A stretch of DNA of 64,000 nt from Jacaranda mimosifolia (GCA_018894105.1 CM032124.1:3829501-3893500); one strand, 5' to 3'. Positions 1-13,019 are shown, numbered from the stretch's first letter. Translations and numbers: made by a program. Notes: generated by a model not told the origin, from the sequence alone.

Positions 1-512
1 ATTAGAAAAAAATCAATGGCTCAAATTACTTTTGATTAATAAAAATTATAAAATATAAAATATATTTATTTATATAATTATTTATATATATCTACATATA
101 CGTATTTATATATATAATATATGTATATGTATTATATATACATATTTATATATGTAACCCACTACCCCCAGCAACCCACCCCACCTTACCCGCGAGCGGC
201 GGCCACCATGGCCGCTCCAAACGCGGCCATGGAGGCCACCTCTGCGAGCGACGGCCATGGCCGCCGCTCGCAGAGGCCGAGCGATGAGGCCCATGGCCGC
301 CACTCGCGGGTAAGTGGGGCGGTGGGGGGTGGGGTGGGTTGCTGAGGGTAGTGGGTTATATATATAAATATGTATATATAATACATATACATATATTTTA
401 TATATAAATATGTAGATGTAGATATATATAAATAATTATATAAATAAATATATTTTATATTTTATAATTTTTTATAATCAGAAGTAATTTGAGCCATTGA
501 TTTTTTTCTAAT
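1..512. repeat. Large foldback palindrome (inverted repeat with GC-rich centre)
   Basis: Bases 1-20 are the exact reverse complement of 493-512. Pairing continues inward with few mismatches through AT-rich arms (about 1-207 against about 292-512). Both arms carry an ACCCACTACC/GGTAGTGGGT block and a TTACCCGCGAG/CTCGCGGGTAA block. The core of about 85 bp is GC-rich, in sharp contrast to the arms, and contains a second palindrome at 240-275. The left end coincides with the window start, so the arm may extend further and no target duplication can be checked. It resembles a foldback or MITE-type element. Short ORFs in the core are by-products of the symmetry and are not called as genes. Confidence 0.85.
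240..275. repeat. 36-bp GC-rich palindrome at the centre of the foldback
   Basis: CTCTGCGAGCG is followed by a short stretch containing GGCCATGGCC and then by CGCTCGCAGAG. This gives an almost perfect dyad with one mismatched pair. It lies inside the core of the larger palindrome and could extrude as a cruciform. Its function is unknown. Confidence 0.8.
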
Positions 513-733
513 TCATCCAACGGTTAATATTTAGGGGTAAAATTGACATTTCAACTGCAAAAATCCTAAAACAATTGCATTTGCCGCGCGTGAATTACAC
601 CACGAGATAGAGGGGGGTAATTTGCTATTTTTTTAAAATCACAAGGAAATTTGTTGCCTTTTTTTTTTTTTCTTCATAGGGGGTCTTTTTGCTCTTTTCC
701 ATTTTCACAAGGGGGTAAAATGCAATTCACCCT
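513..733. other. Interval between the foldback and the duplicated segment
   Basis: Non-coding. It has a poly-T run near 659-673 and two GGGGTAAAAT-type motifs (about 534 and 714). GGGTAAAATGCAATTCACCC at 715-734 looks like the end sequence of many plant non-autonomous DNA transposons, but no matching inverted partner was found. No gene is seen. Confidence 0.4.
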
Positions 734-2309
734 TTATTATAAGTTGCAGTTTTAAGCTTCCAAACAGCTGATTGTATTAACATTAGGATACCCAAATTAA
801 TAATTCAAACAAGCAAACAAGATATTAGATGATGATGACATATTTTTTAGATAATGAATCATACACTTATCAATCATATCTAATCATAATATTGCAAGCA
901 AACGAACCCTAAATATTAGAATGAATCCAATGAGAATGTTAGTTTGCGACTCCATACCTGAACTGGATTAACTTATATAAGTAAAGTGTTTAGCTATATA
1001 TATATATATATTAACGATAGTGAAGAAGTCATATTTCAATATTAATTATCTTTTTCAACTTTATTATTACTAGTGCTAAATAATATGTTTGACTGTCATT
1101 TGAATTTTATTGCTTTAATATTTACTAATAACAATTTATAAATATTAATTTTAAATATTTTTCACAAAGAAACTTAAAAAATTTAATAAAACCATGATTA
1201 CTATTTTTCAGAAAAATAAAAAATCAATTGAAGAACGACATTAAAGAAAAATAGAAACATAGAGAGAGCATTGCGACATGATTGAAAATGCGAATTCGAA
1301 AATAAGAACAACGCTAATTGTGTTCCAAAAGAAACATTTTTTCAGTTTAACTATTCCAAAAATGTAAAATACAATTATTTATACCATTTTTAGTGAAAAT
1401 TTTTCATTTTTTCTATTTCTGTATTTGTCATTTTTAATCTCAAATACCTGTTAATTTAAAAATACATCAAACCAACTAATCAACTATATAATATTTTCTT
1501 TTTCTACCTTTCAAAAACATTATGAAACCCACCATATATTTATTAATATTTTTTTTATTTACAATATAATCTAATTGATGAGATATGAAAAAAAAAGAAT
1601 AAGGTCCATAATAAATTAAACAATAACAATTAATAATATCACATTCAAATATTTAATACTTATACCAAAATATTATTTTCAATCGACATTTTCCTAAAAT
1701 TTCTATAATACTAATGCTATCACATTTTAATTTCTTCATAAAAAAATAATAAAATAAAAACACATGTAAGAATGATGAAAAAAATAAAGATATAACCAAT
1801 CCATAAACTTAGCTGAGGGTTCATATAAGTACATTAGAGCACCCTATATGTACATAGTGCTGTAAATGGATATTCAAAAATTCATTTACCGTTTGCATCC
1901 GAGTCTATTTATAACACACATTATCCGTATCCATTTAAAGCGAATTTTATTCATATTCGATTAGTAGATATTCAATTGTAAATGAATACCAATATGGCAA
2001 ATTGCATATACAATCCATTTAATATACACTCGAAATAAATATTCGTTGTATATATCTATTATATATTCGATTATTCATAATTTAATTAAATTCATTATTC
2101 GCATTCAATAAATAATATTTAAAAATTTGTCATATATAATATATTCTAATTTTACATATATTTTAATATATAAATAATATTCAAAGAATTATCATATATA
2201 ATATTATACATAGTTAATTATTTTTATTTTTTCAATATGAAATCCCATATTGTGCAGTTTTTTCAATAAGTTATTTTTCTTTGATTTTATATAGTAAATA
2301 CCTAACTAA

Positions 2310-4220
2310 ATGCAAAGCTATGCATTGAGATTTGTAGTTATTAAGTCTAAAATCCTAGGCATTGATGTTATCACAATAGTTGAGTTTTGTGATGTTACGT
2401 TCTTTAAGGACATGTTTTCTATGAAAACGAGAGTACATCAAAATGTTTCTTTAGACTCAGCCCTTACATCCTCTTCCACTCCTGATTATATGGAAAGGAT
2501 GACAAAGGTGGTGGTTACTCCAAACAGCTTTGGTTTAGTATCTGCTGGATCCAAAGAGTTGGATGATCCCAAATGGAGCAAAAGAGCTAAAGTCATCAAA
2601 GATTTTGGAAGTGATTATATCACGTACAATATCAAGCATGCCCTATAACCTTCAAGGATGTTATGGCCTCATCAGAAGCCAAGCATTGGAAGGTTGTTGT
2701 CAAAAGTAAAATAGATACCATTATCTTTAATGGGACACGGGAATTAGTCGATCTACATTCAAAGTACATCGCCATTAGGTGCAGATGGATATTTACGAAG
2801 AAACTTAAGCCTGATGGGACCATAGATACATTTAAGCCCAGATTAGTTGCCAAAAGCTTCAGGCAAAATGAGAGAATATATTTCTTTGACACCTATTCCC
2901 CAATAACTCGATTGACTACAATTTGAGTGCTCATTTAACTGGCACCCATATACAGTTTTTTGATTCAGTAGACAAATGTAAAATAACCTTTTTGTATAGT
3001 GATCTCAAAGAAGAAATCTAAATGAATCAGCTTGAGGGATTTGTAGCTCTTGGTAATAAGTGAAAGGTCTGTAAGTTTGTTAAACCCCGTTATGAATTAA
3101 AACAAGCTCCTAAACAATGGCAAGAAAAGTATGATAAAACCATTTATCATTTGGCTTCATAGTAAATGATAATGATAAGTGCATCTATTACAAAGTTAAA
3201 GGTGATAAATTGTATTGTTTTATGCCTGTATGTGGATGGTATTTTATTGATTGGGTCAAATATTGAGATTACAAATTAGATAAAGTCGTACTTGGAAAGT
3301 AATTTTGAAATGAAGGATGTGGGTGAGGCTAATGTGATTCTTGGACTCAAGTTGATTCGATCAGTTGAGGGTATAGCCATTTCTTTGTCTCATTATCTTG
3401 AGAAGATTATTGAGAAATTTGGCTATAAGAATTGTAGAATTGCTAAGACTCTTAGATCTTTTCAAGAATGAAAGTGGTATTCCTATGTCTCAATTGAGGT
3501 ATTCTCAAATTATTAGAAGCTTGCAATATCTTGCAAATAGCTGAAAACAGATATATCATTGGTAGTCTTGAAGCTCGCGAGGTATACAAATTGTCCCAAT
3601 AGAGCACATTGTGAGGCTTTAGATAGATTACTTCATACCTTAAAGGCATGGCATCACTTGCATTGCATTATGGCTGATTCCCTGCAGTACTTGAAGGATA
3701 TAGTAATGTTAGCTGAATAGCTAAAAGCTCCAATGATAATGGGTGTACAACGTATGTATTTACCTTAGGTAGAGGCGCTGCCTCCTGGAAGTCTAATAAA
3801 TAGACTTTGGTAACTCAATCTATATTTGAGGTTATGTGTTTTAGACATAACTGAAACGGTGGTTGAATAATTACATGGGTTGATGGTCCAATTACCCAAT
3901 GTTAGTAAGCCTCTTCCTGCGATCGCTATGCATTATGATAGCCAAACCATAATTGCAAAGATCAAAAGTTCAAACTATACTCAAAAGGCTAAGAGACACA
4001 TCCAAGTTAGACTAAAGTCTATAAGGAAGCTCGTTCTGATAAGATTCTGGCCATTGATTTTTTTTTTGATCCAAAAATAACATGGACGATCCTTTGACCA
4101 AAGGACTAGAGTTGTCCTTAGTCTCAAAATCCAGGTTGGGCATAGCTACTAAGTGAAGATCGCACAAGAAAGGTTCAATATGATATAAATAAGCTGCTGA
4201 ATATGTCAAAGTACATCTAA
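2310..4220 (+). pseudogene. Decayed, 5'-truncated Ty1/Copia pol (copy 1)
   Basis: The remains read, in order, from the end of the Copia integrase/linker (2310-2646, with VVIKS and TIVEF-like motifs), through reverse transcriptase (about 2663-3470: RWIFTKKLKPDGT, RLVAKSF and an LKQAPKQW-type block), to RNase H (about 3890-4130: HYDSQTIIAK, KRHIQVRLKS). The RT active-site motif, normally YVDD, is YVDG (3229-3240). Frameshifts near 2643 and 3470 are shared with the second copy. Stops near 2924, 3019 and 3061 are private to this one. No gag, no integrase core and no 5' LTR are present. It is non-functional and is recognised from family motifs. Confidence 0.9.
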
Positions 4221-4660
4221 ACTTGACTGATATTTTAGTATTTGAGTCTATAACCTAGCATACCTAGAAGGTGTTGTTTACTACTAGCAAAGTGTTCAAA
4301 CTCTAAATGAGGTCAAGTCATATTGATGAGATGCAAGCAGTGCATTCCTGTAGATACCCAACTAAGTGAATTAAGTTGTTTGGCCGCGAATAGAGAAAAG
4401 GTTATCCCTCAAAAACATTCATGAAACAGGATCGAGACACATGGTCATAATGTGTCAAACCTAAAGATCACTACATAGCAAGTAACTTGCTGTTACCATG
4501 GATGCCACCACATCCAGGGGCCAAATTCAAAGCTTTGATCCATTTATCCCTATGGCGGCACAAGTTGGAAAACTTAGGTAGTAGTTCAAATCGGAAGGTA
4601 CTATTATTGAAAGCAAGTCATGACAGCTTGATAGCCTAACGCTATGGATTTGTGGGGGAT

Positions 4661-5045
4661 TGTTGTAAGTGGCATCAATTTAATTGAGATTATGGGGGCT
4701 AATTATACATTAAAGAGATGCTTTATTTCTTTGGATTAGTGGCAATTATTGATTGGAACCCATAGATGTTTAAAGTGTGAAAGAGGAATATAATAAGCAT
4801 AAATTCTATATGACATAGTTGTCCCACATTGAAATTAAGAAAAAGATATGGAGACTTGTGGGAGTATACAAGATTTTGCAGCAGTTGATTGTCCCACACT
4901 AAAAGTGAAACAAAAATATGGGAAATTGGGGCCGTATAAAAGTCTTTGCTCTAAAATATTAGTCCATGCATCGCGCATTATTATTTTTACTCAAGTGATT
5001 CCTGCTAGCAATTATAGTATGATATGTGCTCTAAAATAACTGGCA
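4661..5045 (+). repeat. Copia LTR (copy 1), 385 bp
   Basis: It begins TGTTGTAAGTGG just after a polypurine-like TTTGTGGGGGAT (about 4649-4660) and ends TGGCA, so it is TG...CA. It contains a promoter-like TATAAAAG at 4935-4942 and two TGTCCCACA motifs. The equivalent in the second copy is also 385 bp. It is followed by TGGTAGCAATAA (5048-5059), which resembles the initiator-Met tRNA primer site that normally follows a 5' LTR. Confidence 0.7.
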
Positions 5046-5499
5046 TTTGGTAGCAATAAGTGCTCTAAAATTTCTGCCATAGTTAACCTATTTTCTTGTA
5101 GTGAAAATAAATTATATTTAATGTGAAGAATTGAGATTTAATTTGTTGCTAATAATATTTACTCTTCCATTCTTGATTTACATATATGATACACTGGTGT
5201 TATTGATTATTAACTAACTTAATTATCTTTGTAAGTGGAGTAATAAATAAATTATTTTTTTTTCCAATTTAGTTGAGTTTATGTTAAAGCAAGTATTTAT
5301 TAGATATGAAAATTTCATATTCTCAAAAGTTTAGGAATTCCTCAATTCAGAAAAATGATTTTATATCGGATTATTTATCTATCAATTTGTTAAATTACTA
5401 ACAATTTGACTTCATATTATGGTGAATAGAGCCAACAATATCTCTATTTAATAAAAAATGTATAACATATAATAATTGAACGCCTCCTATCTATACTAT

Positions 5500-7010
5500 A
5501 TAAAAAGAAAAGAGTTTTATGGTTGTGCTCCAACAATTATGCTTTTTTAGTAATTTTTTTCTCATGAGGTGTGATTGGTTATGTACTTGTGAGATGTACT
5601 TCATAAGTTAAAAAATTTCCCCATTTTTTCCCCTCTCAGAAATATTCCTCTACTCCTTATCCCATCTTTAAAAAGTGAGGATTCACCTCATAGAGAGTTT
5701 CTTTGGATTCTCTCCAAAAATAAATTCTCCTTCTCAAGCAAATTTTTGAGTTTTTTCTTTTGATTTTTCGTCCACCTATATACGTATCAGGTTTATTTAT
5801 ACATAATTAATTCAAAATATATAGTTATATTTTCCCATAATATTTTGATATTTATTTAAAATTATTGTCATAATATATAATTATTTGCACATGTAAGAGT
5901 TTTATATTTAAATAATTTTTTATAATATAATTATTTACATGTATATATTAACATTTAAATTAAATTGTATCATGATATGTAGTAATAATTACACATAATG
6001 TTTTTATATTCACATATTATTATTTTCTTAACATAGTTATTTTGATTATATTTAAACATTTTGAATAAAATTATTTTATAATATGAAATTGTATTTATAT
6101 GTAATATTTTTAATATTTAAATATAATTATTCTGGTAATATAATTATATTTACACGTAGTATTTTTATATTTAAATATAAATATTTTGATAATATAATTA
6201 TTCACACATATATTTTAATATTTCATAAAATTATTTTTTTAATATATAATTATATTTACAGATAATATTTATAATTATTTACATATATGTTTTAATATTT
6301 ACATAAAATTATTTTCATAATACATAATTATATTTGCATGTAACAATTTATTATTTAAACAAAATTATTTTCGGAATAAATAATTATATTTACACTTTAT
6401 ATTTTAGTATTTAAAAAATTATTTTCTGCATATATAAGTATATAAACATTTATTTCAGTATATACTTAAAATTTTTAAAATTTTAATTATTAAATTATTG
6501 CATGTATTCGTTATTATATTTTGGTGCATATATATATATATATATCATAGGATATTCTAAAAGATATTTTATTTATTTTATTTTATTCTAATAAAAGCCT
6601 ATATATAAATATTATATAAAAATTATTACATACATAACATTTTAGCTCAAATCTCACAACCAATCACTATCTCATAAGTTTCTCCCACAAAAACTTCATA
6701 ATTAATTACCATCTCACAAGTTTTTCTCCAAAAAAAAAAAAAAAACTAACAACCATATACCATCTTACAACTTTTTCTCACAACCAATTACTATTTCATA
6801 ACTTTCACTTGTCACATCATTCCCAATTATTGCACTTTTACTTACAAACAATCAGTCCCTCATAAAAAAGGTTTCTACCTTATAAATACAAAAACCTCAT
6901 TATTCTCTCTTAGGAATGGAAAATGAGAAATAAAATTACAAGCAATCACAACTTAGCCTTTTACATTCACAATATGATAGTTTCATATGGCTAGACCAAA
7001 TTGTGACATG
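5500..7010. mobile_element. Possible non-autonomous DNA transposon (AT-rich, weak ends)
   Basis: Non-coding AT-rich DNA starting at a TCTATACTATATAAAAAG-like sequence, which resembles dicot Helitron 5' ends. On the right it has several copies of a CTCACAACCAATCAC-like motif whose complement, GTGATTGGTT, lies near 5570. These features could mean a Helitron or a MITE with long, degraded inverted repeats. No transposase, target duplication or convincing 3' hairpin was found. The same structure recurs at about 12710-14210 in the second copy. Confidence 0.3.
5805..6440. repeat. AT-rich minisatellite, about 55-60 bp unit
   Basis: Units approximate ATATTTTAATATTTA, AAATTATTTTCATAATA, then TATAATTATATTTACA, repeated about ten times with indels. 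The corresponding array in copy 2 lies at about 13020-13700 and differs in unit number and sequence. It is non-coding. Short ORFs in it are low-complexity artefacts. Confidence 0.75.
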
Positions 7011-7020
7011 CCAATTACAC

Positions 7021-7890
7021 TAATTTGTAAATAAATTACACTAACTCCAAATGAATCGATATATCAAACGTATACATGGATAAGACATTGAAAACAAAAC
7101 ATGTTGGTTTATACCTTAAGTGTTTGTTTGCTTGCCACGATTGTGTAATAGATATGTAATCTAATCTAATTGAACATCTGGTTAGTATATTTGAAGTCCA
7201 TGATTAATAAAAGCCTAGTGTTTTATTCTAAAGTATTAGGAGTTATATATCCCACCCCTTGACTTGACTAATAATTCTAAGATTAAAAATATTGGGATTA
7301 AAATATTAGATACCAAAATTATCCCTGCATAATTTTATAAACCAATATTTTTATACATTATTATATATGATTAATTAACACACACATATATATATATCTC
7401 GCTAAACTTTGATTTATATAACTAAGTGCTTACGAAAATACCAAATTATACCAAAATCAAAACAAACTTTTATAAAATATTTATCCAAGACATATAAAAC
7501 TTTTTATATAAAAATTATTCCTTCCATAATAATAAGATTTCATTACTAAATGTTTTTATATAAATTGGAAAATGAATAATATTATTTTAAATATAGATCT
7601 GCACAATATAAAAAATATTGTTGGAAAATTACAGACTAATATCCATAAAACATCAAATATAAATAGTTTAATTTGTGAAATAATTGTCAGATATTATAAT
7701 AAAATTTTACAACTAAATATTTGCTCTTTTCTTGGTAATAATAAACTACAAATGATTGGGAAAAAAAAGAAAAGAAAAGAAAGAGGCTTAGTCACTACAT
7801 ACACAATATATATATATATATATTTAAATCCTTTCAACGAAAATATTTGAACTACTAAAGAAGTTGAACAATAAATTTGATATTTTACAT
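7021..7890. other. Spacer between the duplicated segments
   Basis: 870 bp of AT-rich DNA with short (AT)n runs near 7387-7396 and 7808-7823. It is not shared with either duplicated segment. No gene, TIR or RNA feature was recognised. The short ORFs are low-complexity. Confidence 0.5.
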
Positions 7891-9477
7891 TTATCATAAG
7901 TTGCAGTTCTAAACTTCCAAACAACTGATTGTATTAAAATTAGGATACACAAATTGATAACTCAAACAAGCAAACAAGATATTAAATGATGATGACATAT
8001 TTTTTAGATAACGGATCCTATATTTATCAGTCACATCTAATCATATTATTGCAAGCAAACGAGCCCTAAATATTAGAATGAATCCAAAGAGAATGTTAGT
8101 TTGTGACTTCATACCTGAATTGTGTTAACTTCTATAAGTAAAGTGTTCAGCTATATATATATATATTTAACGATAGTGAAGAAGTCATGCTATTTCAATA
8201 TTAATTATTTTTTCAACTTTATTATTACTAGTGCTAAATAATATGTTTGACTGTCATTTGAATCTTATTGCTTTAAGATTTACTAATAACAATTTATAAA
8301 TATTAATTTTAAATATTTTTCACAAACAAACTTAAAAAATTTAATAAAAACATGATTACCATTTTTCAGAAAAATTAAAAAAATCAATTGAAGAACGACA
8401 TTCAAGAAAAATAAAAATATACAGAGGGCATTGCGACGTGATTGAAAATGCGAATACGAAAATGAGAACAACATTAATTGTGCTCCAAAAGAAAAAAAAA
8501 TTCAGTTTAACTATTCCAAAAATATAAAATACAATTATTTATACCATTTTTCAGTGAAACTTTTACATTTTTTCTATTTCTGTATCTATCAATTTTAATC
8601 TCTAATACCCATTAATTTAAAAATACATTAAACCAACTAATCAACTAAATAATAATTTCTTTTTCTACCTTTCAAAGACATTATGAAACCCACCATATAT
8701 TTATTAATATTTTTTTTATTTACAACATAATCTAATTGATGAGATATTAAAAAAATTGAATAAGGTCCATAATAAATTAAATAATAACAATTAATAATAG
8801 CACATTCAAATAGTTAATATTTATATAAAAATATTACTTTCAATCCACATTTTCCCTTCTATAATACTAATTCTATCACCTTTTAATTTCATCATAAAAA
8901 AATAGTAAAATAAAAACACATTTAAGAATGATGAAAAAAATAAAGATGCAACCAATCCGTAAACTTAGCTGAGGGTTCAAAAAAGGATTCACTATAAGTA
9001 TATTAGAGCACCTTATATGTACATAGTGTCGTAAATAGATATTCAAAAATTCGCTTACCATTAGCATTCGAATCCGTTTATAGTGCACATTATCCGTGTT
9101 CAGTTAAAGCGAATTTTATTCGTATTCCATTAATAGATATTCAATTGTAAATGAATACCAATATGGCAAATTGCATATCCAATCCATTTAATATACACTT
9201 GAAATACATATTTGTTGGATATATCAATTTATATATTTAATTATCCATAATTTAATTAAATTCATTATTCGTATTCGATAAATAATATTTAAAAAATTAT
9301 TATATATAATATATTCTAATTTTACATGTAATATATAAATAATATTTAAAGAATTATCATATATAATATTATACATAATTAATTATTTTTATTTTTTCAA
9401 TATGAAAACCCATATTGTGCTATTTTTTTCAATAAATTATTTTTCTTTGATTTTATATTGTAAATACCTAACTAAAA

Positions 9478-11400
9478 ATGCAAAGCTATGCATTGAGATT
9501 TGTAGTTATTAAGTCTGAAATTCCTAGCATAATTGTTAACACAATAGTTGAGTTTCGTGATGCCACGTTCTTTGAGAACATGTTTCCTAAGAAAAAGAGA
9601 GTACCTCAAAATGTTTCTTTAGACTTAGCCCTTACATCTACTTCTATTCCTAATCATGTGGAAAGGACGACAAATGTGGTGGTTACTCCAAATACCTCTG
9701 GTTCAGTATCCACTGAATTTGAAGAGCTAGATGATCCTAGACAGAGCAAAAGAGTTAGAGTCATCAAGGATTTTGGAAGTAATTATATCATGTATAATAT
9801 CGAGGATGCCCTATAACCTTCAAAGATGCTATGGCCTCATTAGAAGCCAAGCATTGGAAAGCATTTGTCAAAAGTAAGATAGATTCCATTATCTCTAATA
9901 GGACATGGGAATTAGTCGATCTACCTCTGGATTGCATTGCAATTGGGTGCAGATGGATATTTAAGAAGAAACTAAAGTCGGATAGGACCATAGATAAGTG
10001 TAAGGTCAGATTAGTTGCCAAAGGCTTTAGGCAAAATAGGGAATGGATTCCTTTGACACCTATTTCCTAATTACTCAATTGCCTACAATTAAGGTGCTTA
10101 TTGAACTGGCATCCATAAACAATTTTTTGATTAACCAGATGCATGTGAAAACAGTCTTTCTGTATAGTGATCTCAAAGAAGAAATCTATATGAATCAGCC
10201 TGAGGAGTTTGTAGCTCTTGATAATGAGCAAAAGGTCTGTAAGCTTGCTAAATCACTTTATGAATTAAAACAAGCTCCTAAACAATGGCAAGAAAAGTAT
10301 GACAAAACCATTTTATCATTTGGCTTCATAGTAACGATAATGATAAGTGCATCTATTACAAAGTTAAAGGTGATAAATTGTATTGTTTTATGCTTGTATG
10401 TGGGTGATATTTTACTGATTGGGTCAAATATTGAGATTATAAATGAGATAAAGTCATACTTGAAAAGTAAATTTGAAATGAAGGATATGGGTGAGGCTGA
10501 TGTGATTCTTGGACTCAAGTTGATTTGGTCAATTGAGGGTATAGCCATTTCTCTGTCTCATTATCTTGAGAAGATTATTGAGAAATTTGGCTATAAGAAT
10601 TGTAGAATTGCTAAGACTCTTAGATCTTTTCAAGAATGAAAGTGGTATTCCTATGTCTCAATTGAGGTATTCTCAAATTATTAGAAGCTTGCAATTTCTT
10701 GCAAATAGCTGAAACCAGATATCTCATTGGTAGTCTTGAAGCTGGCGAGGTATACAAATTGTCCCAATAGAGCACATTGTGAGGCTTTAGATAGATTACT
10801 TCATGCCTAAAGGGCGCGGTATCACTTGCATTGAACTATGGCAGATTCCCTGCAGTACTTGAGAGATATAGTGATGTTAGCTGGATAGCTAAAAACTTCA
10901 GTAGCAACGGGTGTACAAGGTATGTATTTACCCTGGGTAGAGGTGCTATCGCCTGGAAGTCTAGTAAATAGACTTTGCTAACCATTTGAGGTAGAGTTAT
11001 GTGCTTTAGACATAACTGAAACGGTGGTTGCATAGTTACATGGGCTGATGGTCCAATTACCTATGGTTAGTGTGCTTCTTCCTGTGATCGCTTTGCATTA
11101 TGATAGCCAAACTACAATTGCAAAAATCAAAAGTTCAAAGTATAATCAAAAGACTAAGAGACACATACAAGTTAGACTAAAGTCCACAAGGAAGCTTGTG
11201 TCTGATAATATTCTGGCCATTGATTTTGTTGAATCCAAAAACAACATGGCCGATCCTTTGAACAAAGGACTAGAGTTGTCCTTAGTTCAAAAATCCAAGT
11301 TGGGGATGAGACTGAAAACCCATCAGTGACGCATCTGCTGTGGCAACCCATCCTACTAAGTGGAGATCGCACAAGGAAGATCCAATATGGTATAAATAAG
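9478..11400 (+). pseudogene. Decayed, 5'-truncated Ty1/Copia pol (copy 2)
   Basis: The same truncated gene as at 2310-4220, but better kept. Linker 9478-9816. RT N-terminal part 9831-10070 (WELVDLP, RWIFKKKLK, RLVAKGFRQ). RT continues in another frame at 10043-10639 (NQMHVKTVFL, EEIYMNQPEEF, LKQAPKQWQEKYDKT). RNase H is at about 11048-11320 (HYDSQTTIAKIKSS, RHIQVRLKS, NNMADPLNKGLELS). The catalytic YVDD is YVGD here (10397-10408), a different change from copy 1. It shares with copy 1 the frameshifts near 9813 and 10636. Gag, protease and the integrase core are missing. Confidence 0.92.
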
Positions 11401-11875
11401 CTGCTGAATGTGTTAAAGTACACATAAACTTGACTAATAATTTAGTATTTGAGTCTGTCCCCTAGCATACCTAGAAGGTGTTGTTTACTACCAGTAAAGT
11501 GAGAGTTCAAACTCTAAATGAGTTCAAGTTATATTGATGAAATGCAAGCAATGCATCCCTGGAGATACCCAACTAAGTGAATTAAGATGTTTGGCTGCAA
11601 CTAGAGAAAAAAGGGTTATTCATAAAAAATATTCATGAAATAGGATCGAGACACATGGCCATAATATGTCAAACCTAAAGATCACTACATAGCCAGTAAC
11701 TTGTTGTTACCAATGGATGGCACCACATCCAAGGTCCAAATTCAAGACTTTGATCCATTTATCCCTATGGCGGTATAAGTTGGAAAACTTAGGTAGTGGT
11801 TCAAATCGAAAGGTACCATTATTGAAAGCAAGTTACGACAGCCTGATAGCCTAATGCTACGGATTTGTGGGTGAT

Positions 11876-12260
11876 TATTGTAATTGGCACCAATTTAATT
11901 GATATTATGGATGCTAATTACACGTTAAAGAGATGCTTTATTTCTTTGGATTAGTGACAATTATTGGTTGGAACACATAGCTGTTTAAAGTGTGAAAGAG
12001 GGATATAATAAACATAAATGCTATATGTGGTAGTTGTCCCACATTGAAGTTAAGAAAAAGATATGGAGATTTGTGGGAATATAAAAGATTTTGTACTAGT
12101 CCATTGTCCCACATTGGAAGTGAAACAAAAATATGTGAAATTGTGGGAGTATAAAAGGCTTTGCTCTGAAATATTAGTCCATGTATCCTGCATTAGTATT
12201 TTTACTTAAGTGCTTCCTCCTAGCAGTTACAGTATGATAAGTACTCTAAAATAACTGGCA
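11876..12260 (+). repeat. Copia LTR (copy 2), 385 bp
   Basis: Same length and order as 4661-5045. The first dinucleotide has mutated (TATTGTAATTGGC) and it ends TGGCA. TATAAAAG lies at 12150-12157 and the TGTCCCACATTG motifs are present. The primer-site-like sequence that follows is more degraded than in copy 1. Confidence 0.7.
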
Positions 12261-13019
12261 TTTAGCAACAATATGTGCTCTAAAATTTCTACCATAGTTA
12301 ACTTATTTTCTTGTAGTGAAAAGAAATGATATTTATAATGTGAAATATTGAGATTTAATCTGTAGTCAATAATATTTACTCTTCCATTCCTTATTTACAT
12401 AAATGATACATTGGTGCTATTGATTAATTAATTAGCTTAATTATTTTTGTAAGTGGAATAATAAATAAATTATTTTTTTTCCATTTAGTTGAGTTTATGT
12501 TAAAGTAAGTATTTATTAGATATGAAATTTTCATATTCTCAAAAGTTTAGGAATTACTAAATTCAGAAATTTGATTTTATATCGAACTATTTTATCGATA
12601 AATTTGTTAAATTACTAATAATTTGACTTTATATTTTGGTGAATAGAGCCAACAATATCTTTATTTAATAAAAAATGGATAACATATAAGAATTGAACAC
12701 CTCATATCTATGCTATATAAAAAGAAAAGAGTTTTATGGTTATGCTCCCACAATTATGCTTTTTCAGTAATTTTTTCTTATGAGGTGTGATTGGTTGTGT
12801 ACTTGTGGGATGTACTTCATAAGTTAAAAAATTTCCTCATTTTTTCCCTCTCTCAAAAATATTCCTCTACTCCTCATTCCATCTTTAAAAAGTGAGGATT
12901 CTCCTCATAGAGAGTTTCTTTGGATTCTCCCCAGAAAAAAATTCTCCTTCTCAAGCAAATTTTTGAATTTTTTCTTTTCATTTTTCATCCACCTATATGT
13001 ATATTAGGTTTATTTATAC

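Larger units (their letters stand above)
734..7020. repeat. Segmental duplication, copy 1 (6.3 kb)
   Basis: This interval matches 7891-14223 from end to end by eye. It starts at TTATTATAAGTTGCAG and ends near GGCTAGACCAAATTGTGACA. In order it holds an AT-rich leader (734-2309), a decayed Copia pol (2310-4220), a Copia LTR (4661-5045), and an AT-rich tract with a minisatellite and CTCACAACCAATCAC-type repeats. The flanks of the two copies differ, which fixes the boundaries to within a few bases. The leader shows no gene, only AT-rich sequence and an (AT)n run near 996-1010. Confidence 0.9.

Noticed and set aside
106..392. Short overlapping ORFs on both strands in the GC-rich core of the palindrome
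   Set aside because: They mirror each other because of the inverted repeat, have AT-repeat tails such as YIYKYVYIIHIH, and match no family.
5091..5103. TTTTCTTGTAGTG, identical to the right end of many CACTA transposons (also at 12306-12318)
   Set aside because: No CACTA left end, target duplication or transposase pairs with it, and it lies just after the Copia LTR, where it is better read as Copia leader.
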